From Vibrio sp. SCSIO 43137 (lineage in GTDB: Bacteria; Pseudomonadota; Gammaproteobacteria; Enterobacterales; Vibrionaceae), in contig NZ_CP116384.1 in the NCBI RefSeq assembly GCF_028201475.1, positions 434,001 through 498,000 of the forward strand: a DNA stretch of 64,000 bases. The letters are read 5' to 3'. The translations under genes and the position numbers were made by a program. Of this stretch, positions 9,708-18,516 are shown in pieces. Under the pieces are notes generated by a model. It ran no database searches. It had not been told where the DNA came from and saw only the letters and a program-made list of their open reading frames with translations. Each line of letters opens with the position of its first letter. Positions within the stretch are counted from its first letter, which is position 1.

Positions 9708-9842
9708 ATGAACAGCTTAAAACTCATCTGGCGAAAGCTGACGGAGGCAGTAAAGCCATGCTGGCCGGAACCGGAAAATCAGCAGCAACGTCAGAGGTGT
9801 GAAGATATTATTCAGACTATTATTCTGACCGGTCTGAACTAA
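9708..9842 (+). CDS. Small ORF, 44 aa, divergent from the SgrR-like gene
   Basis: An ATG with a good ribosome site (agaggt, 9695-9700, 7-nt spacing) opens a 44-codon frame beginning MNSLKLIWRKLTEAV and ending in TIILTGLN. The N-terminus is basic and amphipathic, the middle rich in Gln/Arg/Glu. In E. coli the small protein SgrT is encoded at the equivalent position divergent from sgrR, but I see no sequence match to SgrT and make no functional claim. The upstream stretch 9536-9707 has a partial inverted repeat (tctctg...cagaga with cttc/gaag inside it) that could fold in the 5' leader. Confidence 0.5.
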   Translation: MNSLKLIWRKLTEAVKPCWPEPENQQQRQRCEDIIQTIILTGLN

Positions 9843-9875
9843 ATTCAGACACATCACTGAGGTGTAAACAGTTAA

Positions 9876-9938
9876 AGGTTCTGTGGTATCCGGTGCGATC
9901 TGTACCCCCGTTCAGATTTATCTGATGGCACAGAACCT
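9876..9938 (+). promoter_or_regulatory. Long-range hairpin in the VOC leader
   Basis: A 10-bp perfect inverted repeat (aggttctgtg at 9876-9885; complement at 9929-9938) encloses 43 nt and ends 20 bp before the VOC start codon. No T tract follows, so it is not an obvious terminator. It could be a regulatory leader or part of a small RNA made from the region divergent to the SgrR-like gene. Confidence 0.4.
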
Positions 9939-9958
9939 ACTTTATTGGCAGGAACAAG

Positions 9959-10348
9959 ATGAAAATTGAACATATCGCCATCTGGTGCCGTGATCTTGAC
10001 AAGATGCGCCATTTCTATATGAACTACTTTCAGGCGAAAAGTAACAATAAGTACGTAAATCAGCAGAAAGGCTTTTCGTCCTATTTTCTTAGTTTTGATG
10101 ACGGAGCCCGACTTGAACTGATGCAGATGGATGCCGTTCCTGAAAGCACCAATAGCCCCTATTCACAAGCGATTGGTATCACTCATATCGCTTTTATCCT
10201 TGAGTCTGATCAGCAGGTTGAATTGATGACAAAGCGATTTGAGCTGGATGGTATAGAGGTGATTGACGGCCCGAGAAGGACCGGAGATGGTTATTATGAA
10301 TCGGTAATTTTGGATCCGGAAGGAAATCGTATTGAGATTACCGCTTAA
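9959..10348 (+). CDS. VOC-family (glyoxalase/dioxygenase fold) protein
   Basis: 129 aa. The motif pattern MKIEHIAIWCRDLDKMRHFY, ..RLELMQ.., GITHIAFIL and the C-terminal DPEGNRIEIT gives the paired beta-alpha-beta-beta-beta modules of the vicinal-oxygen-chelate fold. Metal ligands are plausible at His5, Glu in LELM, His in THIAF and Glu in IEIT. It could be a glyoxalase-type lyase or an antibiotic-binding protein; the substrate is unknown. It ends 32 bp before the left end of the IS4-family element. Confidence 0.85.
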   Translation: MKIEHIAIWCRDLDKMRHFYMNYFQAKSNNKYVNQQKGFSSYFLSFDDGARLELMQMDAVPESTNSPYSQAIGITHIAFILESDQQVELMTKRFELDGIEVIDGPRRTGDGYYESVILDPEGNRIEITA

Positions 10349-10455
10349 CCTTCACGGTTATAGAGCTGCCGCTACTATAGAAAACCCGGAATTCTCCGTA
10401 ATGCTGATCAGTTAAGAAATTTAATAGATCAGTTGAACGATCCTTAAAAGGCTTC

Positions 10456-10491
10456 AAAATCCGGTATCAAGTAATTGATGCCGGATTTTTT
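10456..10491 (+). terminator. Hairpin with T6 tract directly before the transposase start
   Basis: A 13-14 bp stem with one G-T pair (10456-10469 with 10476-10489, loop agtaat) ends in six T residues immediately before the ATG at 10492. It would stop read-through from outside genes or hide the start codon, a common way for insertion sequences to limit transposase. Confidence 0.7.
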
Positions 10492-11814
10492 ATGTCTATT
10501 CAGTCCCTCCTTGATACAACTATTTCCTCTGTAAAAGAGCTCACTTCATTAGACAAGTTGAACTCACTACTCTCTCCTGAGTTGCTTGCACAAGCATTTG
10601 AAAAAGCGGGGGTTGCAACTGTACGCAAACGTCGCTTGCCATTGGAGGCTGTGGTTTGGTCAGTTGTAGGAATGGGTTTATTCCGACAAGAATCCGTCTG
10701 GGATATAGCCAGTAAACTTGATGTATCTTTGCCTGGAAAACGTCATTTAGTTGCACCAAGCGCATTAGTTCAAGCCCGGCAGAGGCTAGGTGTGGAAGCC
10801 ATGCAGGAAACATTTCAGGCTCTGGCTGCTCATCACTTTAATAAGCAAAAGTTTGAAGTGTGGCGTGGACTTAACCTGCTTGCAGTGGACGGTGTCGTTT
10901 TTCGTACCCATGACAATGCCGAAAACCGGGACTTCTTCGGCTCCGATAGCAATAAACAAGGGGAAAACAGTTACCCTCAGGTGCGCATGTGCTGCTTGAT
11001 GGAGCTATCAAGTCATCTGCTTTTGGACAGTGCCTTCGATGCCAGAAAGATTGGCGAAATGACTCTTGCCGAAAGGCTGATTGAACACGCACCTGATTAC
11101 TCACTAACCCTATTTGACAGAGGTTACTATTCACTTGGCCTGTTAAATAGCTGGTCTCAGGCGGGAACAGAAAGGCACTGGATGATACCGGCTAAAAAGG
11201 ACCTTGTTTACACTGAAGTGCATAAACTCGGAAAAAGAGACAGGCTGGTATCAATCAAAACATCTCCTCAGGCACGAAAAAAGTTCTCTGACTTAAATGA
11301 AGAATTAATCGTAAGATTAACAAGTTATACCATTGATGGTCAGGAGTATCGTGTTTTAAGCTCGCTGACAGATCCGCTGAAATATCAATATAACGAGCTG
11401 GTAGAGCTTTACCAACAGCGTTGGGAAATTGAGCTTGGCTATCGAGAAATAAAACAAACCCTTTTATTGTCTGCCCACACACTAAGAAGTCGAAAGCCAG
11501 ACATGGTTCGGCAAGAGCTATGGGGAGTACTTGTTGCCTACAATTTGGTTCGTATAGCGATGATCGAAGCTGCTTCAGGCATGGATGATGTTAATCCAAA
11601 TAGGTTAAGTTTCTCTCACTGCGCGAGACATGTAATGGTTTATCTAACTACTATACCGATCAGTAGTCCGGGTAACCTTCCGAAGCACTATGCTACGCTT
11701 CTGGAAACGTTAAGAATGTTTGAATTGCCAGACAAGGTACCAGATAGAAAGTATCCTCGAGTGATGAGGAAAAAACCTAAAAAGTACCCTTACAAAAAAT
11801 GCCAGTCAGCTTAA
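10492..11814 (+). CDS. IS4-family transposase
   Basis: 440 aa DDE transposase with an IS4-type N-terminal domain ([16 protein letters not shown]). Catalytic residues are visible in AVDGVVF (Asp), LFDRGYY (Asp) and [15 protein letters not shown], which satisfies the Y-x2-R-x3-E-x6-K signature of the family. The frame is intact and full length, so the element may still be active. There is no good ribosome site before the ATG, consistent with the regulated start described for the preceding hairpin. Confidence 0.93.
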   Translation: MSIQSLLDTTISSVKELTSLDKLNSLLSPELLAQAFEKAGVATVRKRRLPLEAVVWSVVGMGLFRQESVWDIASKLDVSLPGKRHLVAPSALVQARQRLGVEAMQETFQALAAHHFNKQKFEVWRGLNLLAVDGVVFRTHDNAENRDFFGSDSNKQGENSYPQVRMCCLMELSSHLLLDSAFDARKIGEMTLAERLIEHAPDYSLTLFDRGYYSLGLLNSWSQAGTERHWMIPAKKDLVYTEVHKLGKRDRLVSIKTSPQARKKFSDLNEELIVRLTSYTIDGQEYRVLSSLTDPLKYQYNELVELYQQRWEIELGYREIKQTLLLSAHTLRSRKPDMVRQELWGVLVAYNLVRIAMIEAASGMDDVNPNRLSFSHCARHVMVYLTTIPISSPGNLPKHYATLLETLRMFELPDKVPDRKYPRVMRKKPKKYPYKKCQSA

Positions 11815-11866
11815 CTGACTGGCATTACGGAATTCTCCGGGTTTTTAATGTTTAATCAGGATGAGC

Positions 11867-12496
11867 TTACGCCTTGCCCTGACTTTCCAGATAGAGAACC
11901 GTTGCCGCTACGCGGGATTTCACCCTTAGTTTCTTCAGCAGGCTCTTAATATGTACTTTTACCGTCGCTTCCGAGATAAATAGTCTCTCTGCGATCTGAC
12001 GGTTGCTGTAGCCGCGGGCAACTTCAACCAATATCTCTTTTTCACGTTCTGTCAGTGAACTGAACATATCGTCGGTTTTAGATTGGTCGCGCATAACATC
12101 AAGAACAACCTGACTGTAAGCTGAACCGGTTTCCATCGCCTGCTTAAGCAGTTCGATAAGCTCATCAGGCTCGGTATCTTTAAGCAGATAGCCGTCAGCT
12201 CCGGCATTGATCAGGGTTCGGATATCCTGACTGCTGTCTGAAACAGTGAGAACAATAACTGTCGAGGTGACACCCTCTTCCCTTAGTACTTTCAGAGTGT
12301 CCAGTCCGGACATGCCTTTCATATTAAGATCCAGCAGGATCATATCCGGCTCATCTTTGCAGGCCATAGCAACGGCATCGGCTCCGTTACTCGCTTCAGC
12401 AACTACATTAAATTCATCTTCAAAGGAGAGTAGCTGACTGATTCCCCTACGCATAAGCGGATGATCATCAACAATGAGTACGTTCCAGTTTGACAT
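11867..12496 (-). CDS. narP: Nitrate/nitrite response regulator NarP
   Basis: 209 aa. N-terminal receiver domain with acidic pocket VDDHP and phospho-acceptor Asp56 in LLDLNMKG, then a C-terminal LuxR/NarL-type HTH (LTEREKEILVEVARGYSNRQIAERLFI, longer than quoted). The gene directly follows narQ on the same strand (46-bp gap), forming a two-component operon divergent from nap. Phosphorylated NarP binds 7-2-7 heptamer pairs; such a site lies in the narQ-napF gap. The closest alternative, NarL, is normally paired with NarX and narGHJI, which are absent here. Confidence 0.92.
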   Translation of the reverse strand: MSNWNVLIVDDHPLMRRGISQLLSFEDEFNVVAEASNGADAVAMACKDEPDMILLDLNMKGMSGLDTLKVLREEGVTSTVIVLTVSDSSQDIRTLINAGADGYLLKDTEPDELIELLKQAMETGSAYSQVVLDVMRDQSKTDDMFSSLTEREKEILVEVARGYSNRQIAERLFISEATVKVHIKSLLKKLRVKSRVAATVLYLESQGKA

Positions 12497-12542
12497 TCAA
12501 TATTCCTGTTTTCTACCAAATCTATCGGCTGTTGATTTGGTA

Positions 12543-14228
12543 TTACATCTGTAGCGGGAAAAGAAGTTGTATGGTACAGCCTTCCCCGGGTTTACTGTCT
12601 ATTTTCAGCCGGCCTTGCAGGCGATCAGCCCTTTCTGCCATTATAGTTAATCCGTAATGATTTAGCCTCTCAACACTGGTACAGAAGCCACATCCATTAT
12701 CTTCTATGGTGATATTTACATCACCGTCCAGTTCCTGACAACTGACCTTAATGGTGGTTGCCTGAGCATGCTTAATGGCATTAAGCACCGCTTCCCTAAT
12801 TAACTGAATTACATGGACCTGATGGTTTGCTCTTATAGAAATAGACGCCAACCGATTTTCCAATACTATCTCAGCATCTGTCTGTTCTTCTAATGGTTTT
12901 AGCAATTCTTGCAGGGCTTCGCCCAAATTTGCTTTACCAATGGTGAGACGGAAGGTACTAAGAAGTTCACGTAACTGGGTATAGGTAGCACTAAGCTGGC
13001 TGTCTATCTCTTTGGCGGTAATACCGGCCTGTTCCATTTTTTCCTTTGCGATACTGCGGTTAAGCAGAGTGGTCTGAATTTTCAGATAAGATAAAGATTG
13101 TGCAATGGAGTCGTGCAGCTCACGGGCAATGGTCGCCCTCTCTTCCATCAGCAGTAACTGCTGAGTCTGTTTTTGCGCATTATTGTAGTAGATACCACGA
13201 GACATAATGCTGGCTACGTTGGCAATAAGTTCCTGATCCGGACAAGGCAGGGTAAACTGCCACTCCAGCCTGCCAAGTACTTCTTCGTCCAGCTTAAGGG
13301 GCTCTGAATGCCATTCTCCTGCGGTCGGTTCGCCAGTTTCAATAGACCAGTGAGCGCTGGACTCCTGAACCGTCATGCGTACGGCAGTAATTCCCTCCGT
13401 CGCCTGAAGCAGATCAAGCATATTACGGAAGTTTTGCTCATTTAGCTGGCTGGCGGACAGTTCCTGCTGGCAGCCATAAAGTACTTCCAGCGAGTTTTTG
13501 GCGTGTTCCAGACGGTGGGTTTTCTCTGCGATGCGCGATTCCAGCTCCAGATAGTGCTTTTCCAGTTCGGTTGCCATGCCGTTAAATGCGTTGGCCAGCA
13601 CGCCCAGCTCATTTTGGCTGTCCATTCTCAGTTTAAAGCCGAAATTTCCTGACTGAACTTCCTTACTTGCCACCATTAAATGTTGCAAAGGCTTAACCAC
13701 TTTCCGCTGAGAAAAATAGATAACATATATGGCGGTAAATAAAATTAATGTAAAACCAAGTCCATATGAAAGTGATAATAATTGTAATTTGAATTGCGAA
13801 AATTTCTGCAGTTCAAATACAAACCTGTCTATTTGGTTTACAAATTCAGCCACTTCAGCCAGATATATATTTTTATCTTCTGATTGCAAAGCAGGCTGTA
13901 AATCCCGCCATCGTTCTAAAAGTTGCCGGTAATTGTCTACTAGTGAGGCAGGTGTAAACCATTTATCAATACCACTTAGGGTAGGGGAGTAAAGTGAACT
14001 CTCGTATTGGATCAGGTGTTCAACAAATTGCTCTGACTGGGTTTCAATATCAAATGCCAGACGGTAACTCTGCATCCTCAGAGAGCCTGCAATGTTAATG
14101 GCTGCGGCGTCATCAAGGTTAGAATATAGAGAAAACAGGGTGATACTTGTGGTGGTCACCGACAAAAGAAGAATAATCGTCATTGCTCTTGCGATGGTTT
14201 TAGTGATGGATATTTGTGCTCTTCGCAA
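12543..14228 (-). CDS. narQ: Nitrate/nitrite sensor histidine kinase NarQ
   Basis: About 561 aa from the TTG at 14228, which has a strong ribosome site (ggagaagg) and gives the same N-terminal length as E. coli NarQ. An in-frame ATG at 14282 would add 18 residues and crowd the FNR-like site. Order: TM1, periplasmic P-box (INIAGSLRMQSYRL, nitrate sensing), TM2, HAMP (VVKPLQHL), GAF-like linker, HisKA_3 H-box (ARELHDSIAQSLSYLK) and HATPase (NGCGF, GLTIMAERA). It phosphorylates NarP in response to nitrate or nitrite. Confidence 0.92.
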   Translation of the reverse strand: MRRAQISITKTIARAMTIILLLSVTTTSITLFSLYSNLDDAAAINIAGSLRMQSYRLAFDIETQSEQFVEHLIQYESSLYSPTLSGIDKWFTPASLVDNYRQLLERWRDLQPALQSEDKNIYLAEVAEFVNQIDRFVFELQKFSQFKLQLLSLSYGLGFTLILFTAIYVIYFSQRKVVKPLQHLMVASKEVQSGNFGFKLRMDSQNELGVLANAFNGMATELEKHYLELESRIAEKTHRLEHAKNSLEVLYGCQQELSASQLNEQNFRNMLDLLQATEGITAVRMTVQESSAHWSIETGEPTAGEWHSEPLKLDEEVLGRLEWQFTLPCPDQELIANVASIMSRGIYYNNAQKQTQQLLLMEERATIARELHDSIAQSLSYLKIQTTLLNRSIAKEKMEQAGITAKEIDSQLSATYTQLRELLSTFRLTIGKANLGEALQELLKPLEEQTDAEIVLENRLASISIRANHQVHVIQLIREAVLNAIKHAQATTIKVSCQELDGDVNITIEDNGCGFCTSVERLNHYGLTIMAERADRLQGRLKIDSKPGEGCTIQLLFPLQM

Positions 14229-14290
14229 GTTGACCTTCTCCGTTACATAATCAGATTTATTTATTGTGTGAACTAAAGCCATCTCAAATA

Positions 14291-14304
14291 TTGATCTAGC
14301 TCAA
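14291..14304. promoter_or_regulatory. FNR-like site in the narQ-napF intergenic region
   Basis: TTGAT-ctag-CTCAA matches the FNR consensus (TTGAT-N4-ATCAA) at 9 of 10 positions. It lies about 170-185 bp upstream of napF and about 65 bp upstream of the preferred narQ start. Anaerobic activation of nap by FNR together with NarP is established in enteric bacteria; the binding here is inferred. Confidence 0.55.
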
Positions 14305-14318
14305 TTCCATATCTTATT

Positions 14319-14334
14319 TAACCCTATCGGGGTA
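14319..14334. promoter_or_regulatory. NarP/NarL 7-2-7 heptamer site
   Basis: taaccctatcggggta fits the inverted heptamer pair TACYYMT-N2-AKRRGTA at 14 of 16 positions. It sits 15 bp beyond the FNR-like site on the napF side, the arrangement expected for nitrate-responsive nap control by the NarQP pair encoded next door. Confidence 0.6.
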
Positions 14335-14474
14335 TTTATTCGCTAACTACAAATCTTAGACTAAAGTTATTAACAATAAATAGAAAAATGATTAACTAAG
14401 TGAAAAAAAGAAGTTTTATTTTAAATCACTTAGCAAATTTTAATAAATAGTTTGTTTAGTTACCGAGGAAAACA

Positions 14475-14990
14475 TTGGTTGATCTAGCACGACGCCGTTT
14501 GTTTAGCAGAGCACCGAAAGCACAAATTAGCACTGAAACTGCACAAAGGATGCCATGGCTTGTTGAAGAACAAGCTTTTATTGATGGTTGTACCCGTTGT
14601 GGTAAGTGCATGGAAGCTTGTGAAACCGCCATCATTTTTAAAGGTGAAGCAGGATTTCCTGAAGTCGACTTTAATTTGGGTGAGTGTACTTTTTGTGAAA
14701 AATGCGCGGATGTCTGCCCTGAACCCCTCTTCGTTCCTCGTACAGAAACTGCATGGAAACAGACCGTTGAGTTAGCTGATAACTGTTTGGCTCTGAACGG
14801 TGTTGATTGCCGGGTATGTGGTGAGATGTGTGACTACGCAGCCATAACTTTTAGATTGCAGATAGGTGGTGTAGCCAAACCTATTCTGCAGGAGAAAGAG
14901 TGTACGGGATGCGGTGCTTGTATTAAGCCGTGTCCTTCTAACGCAATAAAGATCAAAAAAGCAGGAAGTGAAAATGAGTTATCACGTTAG
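14475..14990 (+). CDS. napF: NapF, iron-sulfur accessory protein for NapA maturation
   Basis: 171 aa ferredoxin-like cytoplasmic protein. [4Fe-4S] motifs are visible as CTRCGKCMEAC, CTFCEKCADVCPEP and CTGCGACIKPCP, with another cysteine group at CRVCGEMC. The start is TTG with ribosome site gagga (14464-14468 region). NapF helps assemble Fe-S clusters into NapA before export. It is the first gene of the nap operon, and its end overlaps the start of napD by 17 bp. Confidence 0.93.
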   Translation: MVDLARRRLFSRAPKAQISTETAQRMPWLVEEQAFIDGCTRCGKCMEACETAIIFKGEAGFPEVDFNLGECTFCEKCADVCPEPLFVPRTETAWKQTVELADNCLALNGVDCRVCGEMCDYAAITFRLQIGGVAKPILQEKECTGCGACIKPCPSNAIKIKKAGSENELSR

Positions 14991-15225
14991 CAGTTTGGCA
15001 GTTCACGCTGCAGCTGACCAGCTCGAAACAGTAAAAGCCGCGATTGAAGCTATGCCGGGTACAGAAGTTCCCGGAACGAATGAAGTCGGCAAGCTGGTTG
15101 TGGTTATCGAAGGTGGTAGCCGTGACAGCCTCGCGGATCGTTTTGAAGAGATTAAACAATTGCCAGGGGTGCTAGCCGCAACTCTGGTTTTCCATCAAAT
15201 GGATGAGCAAGTTGAGCTTGACTGA
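14974..15225 (+). CDS. napD: NapD, NapA-specific chaperone
   Basis: 83 aa ([12 protein letters not shown]). The ATG at 14974 is preferred over the in-frame GTG at 14968 because ggaag lies at proper spacing. NapD binds the NapA Tat signal peptide and delays export until the cofactor is loaded. It overlaps napF in front; the napA start lies 10 bp past its stop. Confidence 0.9.
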   Translation: MSYHVSSLAVHAAADQLETVKAAIEAMPGTEVPGTNEVGKLVVVIEGGSRDSLADRFEEIKQLPGVLAATLVFHQMDEQVELD

Positions 15226-15235
15226 GGAAGCAAAA

Positions 15236-17722
15236 ATGAGTGTCAGTAGACGAAGTTTCTTGAAGGCAAATGCAGCTGTTGCTGCGGCATCGGTAACGGG
15301 AGTTGTGCTTCCTACATCGATTGCTCAAGCAGCTGGAAAAGATAGTGAAGTACATTGGGACAAAGCGCCTTGCCGTTTCTGCGGTACGGGTTGTAGTGTT
15401 CTTGTAGGTACTCAAAATGGTCGCGTAGTGGCGTCTCAGGGTGACCCTGATGCACCAGTAAACCGTGGTCTGAACTGTATCAAGGGTTATTTCCTGCCTA
15501 AGATCATGTACGGACAAGACCGTTTGACTCAACCATTACTTCGTAAAACCAATGGTGTTTACGATAAAGAAGGTGAGTTCACTCCAGTAAGCTGGGATGA
15601 AGCCTTTGATGTAATGGCAGATAAATTTAAGACAGCACTGAAAGAGAAAGGCCCGACATCAGTAGGTATGTTCGGTTCTGGTCAGTGGACGGTATGGGAA
15701 GGTTATGCCGCTGCTAAGCTGTATAAAGCCGGTTTCCGTTCTAACAACATTGACCCGAATGCCCGTCACTGTATGGCATCTGCGGTAGTTGGTTTCGGCC
15801 GTACTTTCGGTATGGATGAGCCAATGGGTTGTTACGATGACCTTGAGAAAGCAGACGCGTTTGTGCTTTGGGGCTCAAACATGGCTGAGATGCACCCGAT
15901 TCTGTGGTCGCGTCTGACTGACCGTCGTCTGTCTGATAAGAACGTACGTGTTGCGGTACTTTCTACTTATACGCACCGTTCATATGAGCTTGCGGATAAC
16001 CCAATTATCTTTACTCCGCAAACCGACCTTGCCATTCTGAACTACATTGCTCACTACATTATTTCTAATAATAAAGTGAACAAAGACTTTATGGCTAAGC
16101 ACGTTAATATCCGTGAAGGTGAAACGGATATCGGTTACGGCCTGCGTCCTACCCACCCGCTTGAGAAAGCGGCTAAGAACCCGGGTAGTAAGAAGTCTAA
16201 GCCAATGAGCTTTGAAGACTACGCTAAGTTCGTTTCTAAGTACGATGCTAAGTTCACTTCTGAGCTTTCAGGTGTGCCAATTGATCAGCTTGAAGAGCTG
16301 GCAGAAATGTATGCTGACCCTAAAGTGAAGGTGGTTTCTTACTGGACAATGGGCTTCAACCAGCACACCCGTGGTGTATGGGCAAACAACCTTGTTTATA
16401 ACATCCACCTGCTAACCGGTAAGATCTCTAAGCCGGGCTGTGGTCCGTTCTCACTGACTGGTCAGCCATCAGCTTGTGGTACAGCACGTGAAGTAGGTAC
16501 CTTTGCTCACCGTCTGCCTGCAGATATGGTGGTAATGAATCCTAAACACCGTGAAATGTGTGAGACCAAGTGGAACATCCCGGCTGGTACTATTCCGCCG
16601 AAACCAGGTTATCACGCTGTTCTTCAGGACCGTATGCTGAAAGACCGTAAGCTGAACGCTTACTGGGTGCAGTGTAACAACAACATGCAAGCTGGCCCTA
16701 ACATTAATCAGGAACGTTATCCGGGCTACCGCGATCCAGCAAACTTTATTGTTGTATCTGATCCGTACCCAACAGTAACGGCTATGGCTGCTGACCTTAT
16801 TCTTCCGACGGCAATGTGGGTAGAAAAAGAGGGTGCATATGGTAACGCAGAGCGTCGTACACAGTTCTGGCGTCAGCAAGTTTCTCCGCCGGGAGAAGCT
16901 AAGTCCGATATGTGGCAGGTGATTGAGTTCTCCAAACGCTTCAAAGTTGAAGAAGTATGGCCACAAGAGCTGATTGACAAGAAACCTGAACTGGCTGGTA
17001 AGACACTTTACGAAGTGCTGTTTGCCAACGGTGAAGTTGATAAGTACAGCCTTGATGAACTGGCAGACGGTCAGTTGAACGATGAGTCCCGTGATTTCGG
17101 CTACTACGTACAGAAAGGTCTGTTCGAAGAGTACGCCTACTTCGGTCGCGGCCACGCGCACGATTTAGCACCGTTCGATATGTATCACCAGGCACGTGGT
17201 CTTCGTTGGCCTGTGGTTGATGGTAAAGAGACACTATGGCGTTATGCAGAAGGCTATGACCCATATGTAAACAAAGGTGAAGAGTTCTCCTTCTACGGCA
17301 AGAAAGATAAGAAAGCGGTTATTTTCGCTCTTCCTTACGAGCCGGCAGCGGAATCACCAGATGAAGAGTATGACCTGTGGTTATGTACCGGTCGTGTTCT
17401 TGAGCACTGGCACACAGGCTCTATGACTCGTCGTGTACCTGAGTTGTACCGTTCGTTCCCGGATGCAGTGGTTTATATGCACCCGCTGGATGCGAAGAAA
17501 CGCGGACTACGTCGTGGTGATGCAATTACGATTGCCTCTCGTCGTGGTGAAGTTACCAGCCACGTTGAAACCCGTGGACGTAACAAGGTGCCACAAGGTC
17601 TGGTCTATATGCCATTCTTTGATGCCGGTCAGTTGACTAACAAGCTAACCCTTGATGCAACGGATCCGCTATCGAAAGAGACCGACTTTAAGAAATGTGC
17701 TGTTAAGGTAAGCAAAGCTTAG
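15236..17722 (+). CDS. napA: NapA, periplasmic nitrate reductase catalytic subunit
   Basis: 828 aa from the ATG at 15236, which follows gaggaa; an upstream in-frame ATG at 15203 would precede the Tat signal and is unlikely. Tat motif SRRSFLK and signal end IAQAAG. [4Fe-4S] cysteines in CRFCGTGC and GLNCIKGY. The molybdenum-ligand cysteine is in [12 protein letters not shown]. The bis-MGD oxidoreductase fold extends to the C-terminal molydopterin dinucleotide-binding region ([18 protein letters not shown]). It reduces nitrate to nitrite in the periplasm with electrons from NapB. Confidence 0.97.
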   Translation: MSVSRRSFLKANAAVAAASVTGVVLPTSIAQAAGKDSEVHWDKAPCRFCGTGCSVLVGTQNGRVVASQGDPDAPVNRGLNCIKGYFLPKIMYGQDRLTQPLLRKTNGVYDKEGEFTPVSWDEAFDVMADKFKTALKEKGPTSVGMFGSGQWTVWEGYAAAKLYKAGFRSNNIDPNARHCMASAVVGFGRTFGMDEPMGCYDDLEKADAFVLWGSNMAEMHPILWSRLTDRRLSDKNVRVAVLSTYTHRSYELADNPIIFTPQTDLAILNYIAHYIISNNKVNKDFMAKHVNIREGETDIGYGLRPTHPLEKAAKNPGSKKSKPMSFEDYAKFVSKYDAKFTSELSGVPIDQLEELAEMYADPKVKVVSYWTMGFNQHTRGVWANNLVYNIHLLTGKISKPGCGPFSLTGQPSACGTAREVGTFAHRLPADMVVMNPKHREMCETKWNIPAGTIPPKPGYHAVLQDRMLKDRKLNAYWVQCNNNMQAGPNINQERYPGYRDPANFIVVSDPYPTVTAMAADLILPTAMWVEKEGAYGNAERRTQFWRQQVSPPGEAKSDMWQVIEFSKRFKVEEVWPQELIDKKPELAGKTLYEVLFANGEVDKYSLDELADGQLNDESRDFGYYVQKGLFEEYAYFGRGHAHDLAPFDMYHQARGLRWPVVDGKETLWRYAEGYDPYVNKGEEFSFYGKKDKKAVIFALPYEPAAESPDEEYDLWLCTGRVLEHWHTGSMTRRVPELYRSFPDAVVYMHPLDAKKRGLRRGDAITIASRRGEVTSHVETRGRNKVPQGLVYMPFFDAGQLTNKLTLDATDPLSKETDFKKCAVKVSKA

Positions 17723-17745
17723 TTGTTGTCAGGGAGCAGTGAAGA

Positions 17746-18516
17746 ATGAAAATTTTACATTCTTTACCATCGGCCAGTAGAAGGCGTTTCATGCGGGACG
17801 CCCTTCGTACAGCAGTTGGGGTTGGTGCCGCAACGACAGTGCTTGGCCTGCAGACCAAACAGAGTAAAGCTGATACATCGGGCGTGCCTATTCGTCCGCC
17901 CGGTGCGCTGGCTGAAGATGAGTTTCTTAACTCATGTCTACGCTGTGGTTTGTGTGTTCAGGCATGCCCTTATGACACCTTGAAACTGGCGACAATGATC
18001 TCGCCGGTTGCAACAGGTACACCATATTTCACCGCGAGAAGTATTCCGTGTGAAATGTGTGAAGACATTCCTTGTGTAGTGGCCTGCCCGAGCGGCGCAC
18101 TGGATAAGGAGTTAACCGATATAGATGACGCAAGGATGGGAACAGCCGTCCTTATTGACCACGAGACATGCCTGAACTGGCAGGGGTTGCGATGTGATGT
18201 TTGTTACCGGGTATGTCCGCTTATTGATGAAGCCATAACACTTGAGCCGATACGAAATCAGCGCACAGGTGTTCATGCCAGCTTTATACCGACCGTTAAC
18301 TCGAGCAAATGTACGGGTTGCGGAAAGTGTGAAGAGGCGTGTGTGCTGGACCAGACTGCTATTAAAGTGGTTCCGACACAACTGGCAAAAGGTGAGCTTG
18401 GTCATCACTATCGCTTAGGCTGGGAAGAGAAAGCCAAGCATGGTGGCGAAAGCTTGATTCCAGAGCAGTTAACACTGCCGACCCGCAAGCCGGAAGGCTC
18501 TAAGGGAGGTTTGTAA
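17746..18516 (+). CDS. napG: NapG, periplasmic ferredoxin-type protein
   Basis: 256 aa with a twin-arginine signal ([10 protein letters not shown]) and four [4Fe-4S] motifs: [40 protein letters not shown] preceded by CLNW, and [14 protein letters not shown]. It works with membrane NapH as a quinol-oxidising electron route into NapC/NapB. It sits 23 bp after napA and abuts napH directly. Presence of napGH gives the E. coli-type gene order; from memory some vibrios carry only napFDABC. Confidence 0.93.
   Translation: MKILHSLPSASRRRFMRDALRTAVGVGAATTVLGLQTKQSKADTSGVPIRPPGALAEDEFLNSCLRCGLCVQACPYDTLKLATMISPVATGTPYFTARSIPCEMCEDIPCVVACPSGALDKELTDIDDARMGTAVLIDHETCLNWQGLRCDVCYRVCPLIDEAITLEPIRNQRTGVHASFIPTVNSSKCTGCGKCEEACVLDQTAIKVVPTQLAKGELGHHYRLGWEEKAKHGGESLIPEQLTLPTRKPEGSKGGL

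Larger units (their letters stand above)
10381..11845 (+). mobile_element. Complete IS4-family insertion sequence (about 1.47 kb)
   Basis: Terminal inverted repeats of 36 bp match at 29 positions (left 10381-10416, starting aaaacccgga; right 11810-11845). A single transposase gene fills the interior. A hairpin with T tract precedes the gene at the left, and a 12-bp stem (11798-11809/11815-11826) covers its stop codon at the right. I see no target-site duplication: the bases left of 10381 (gctactatag) and right of 11845 (taatgtttaa) do not match, so the flanks may have been rearranged or have diverged. Confidence 0.88.

Noticed and set aside
12246..12437. 63-codon plus-strand frame inside narP
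   Set aside because: Shadow frame opposite a conserved receiver domain.
14291..14304. FNR site as a narQ operator next to the ATG at 14282
   Set aside because: Only 9 bp from that ATG; the TTG start at 14228 gives a normal promoter distance, so the ATG start was rejected rather than the site.
16469..17161. 230-codon frame on the minus strand inside napA
   Set aside because: Antisense shadow of a strongly coding gene; no ribosome site and no recognisable domain.
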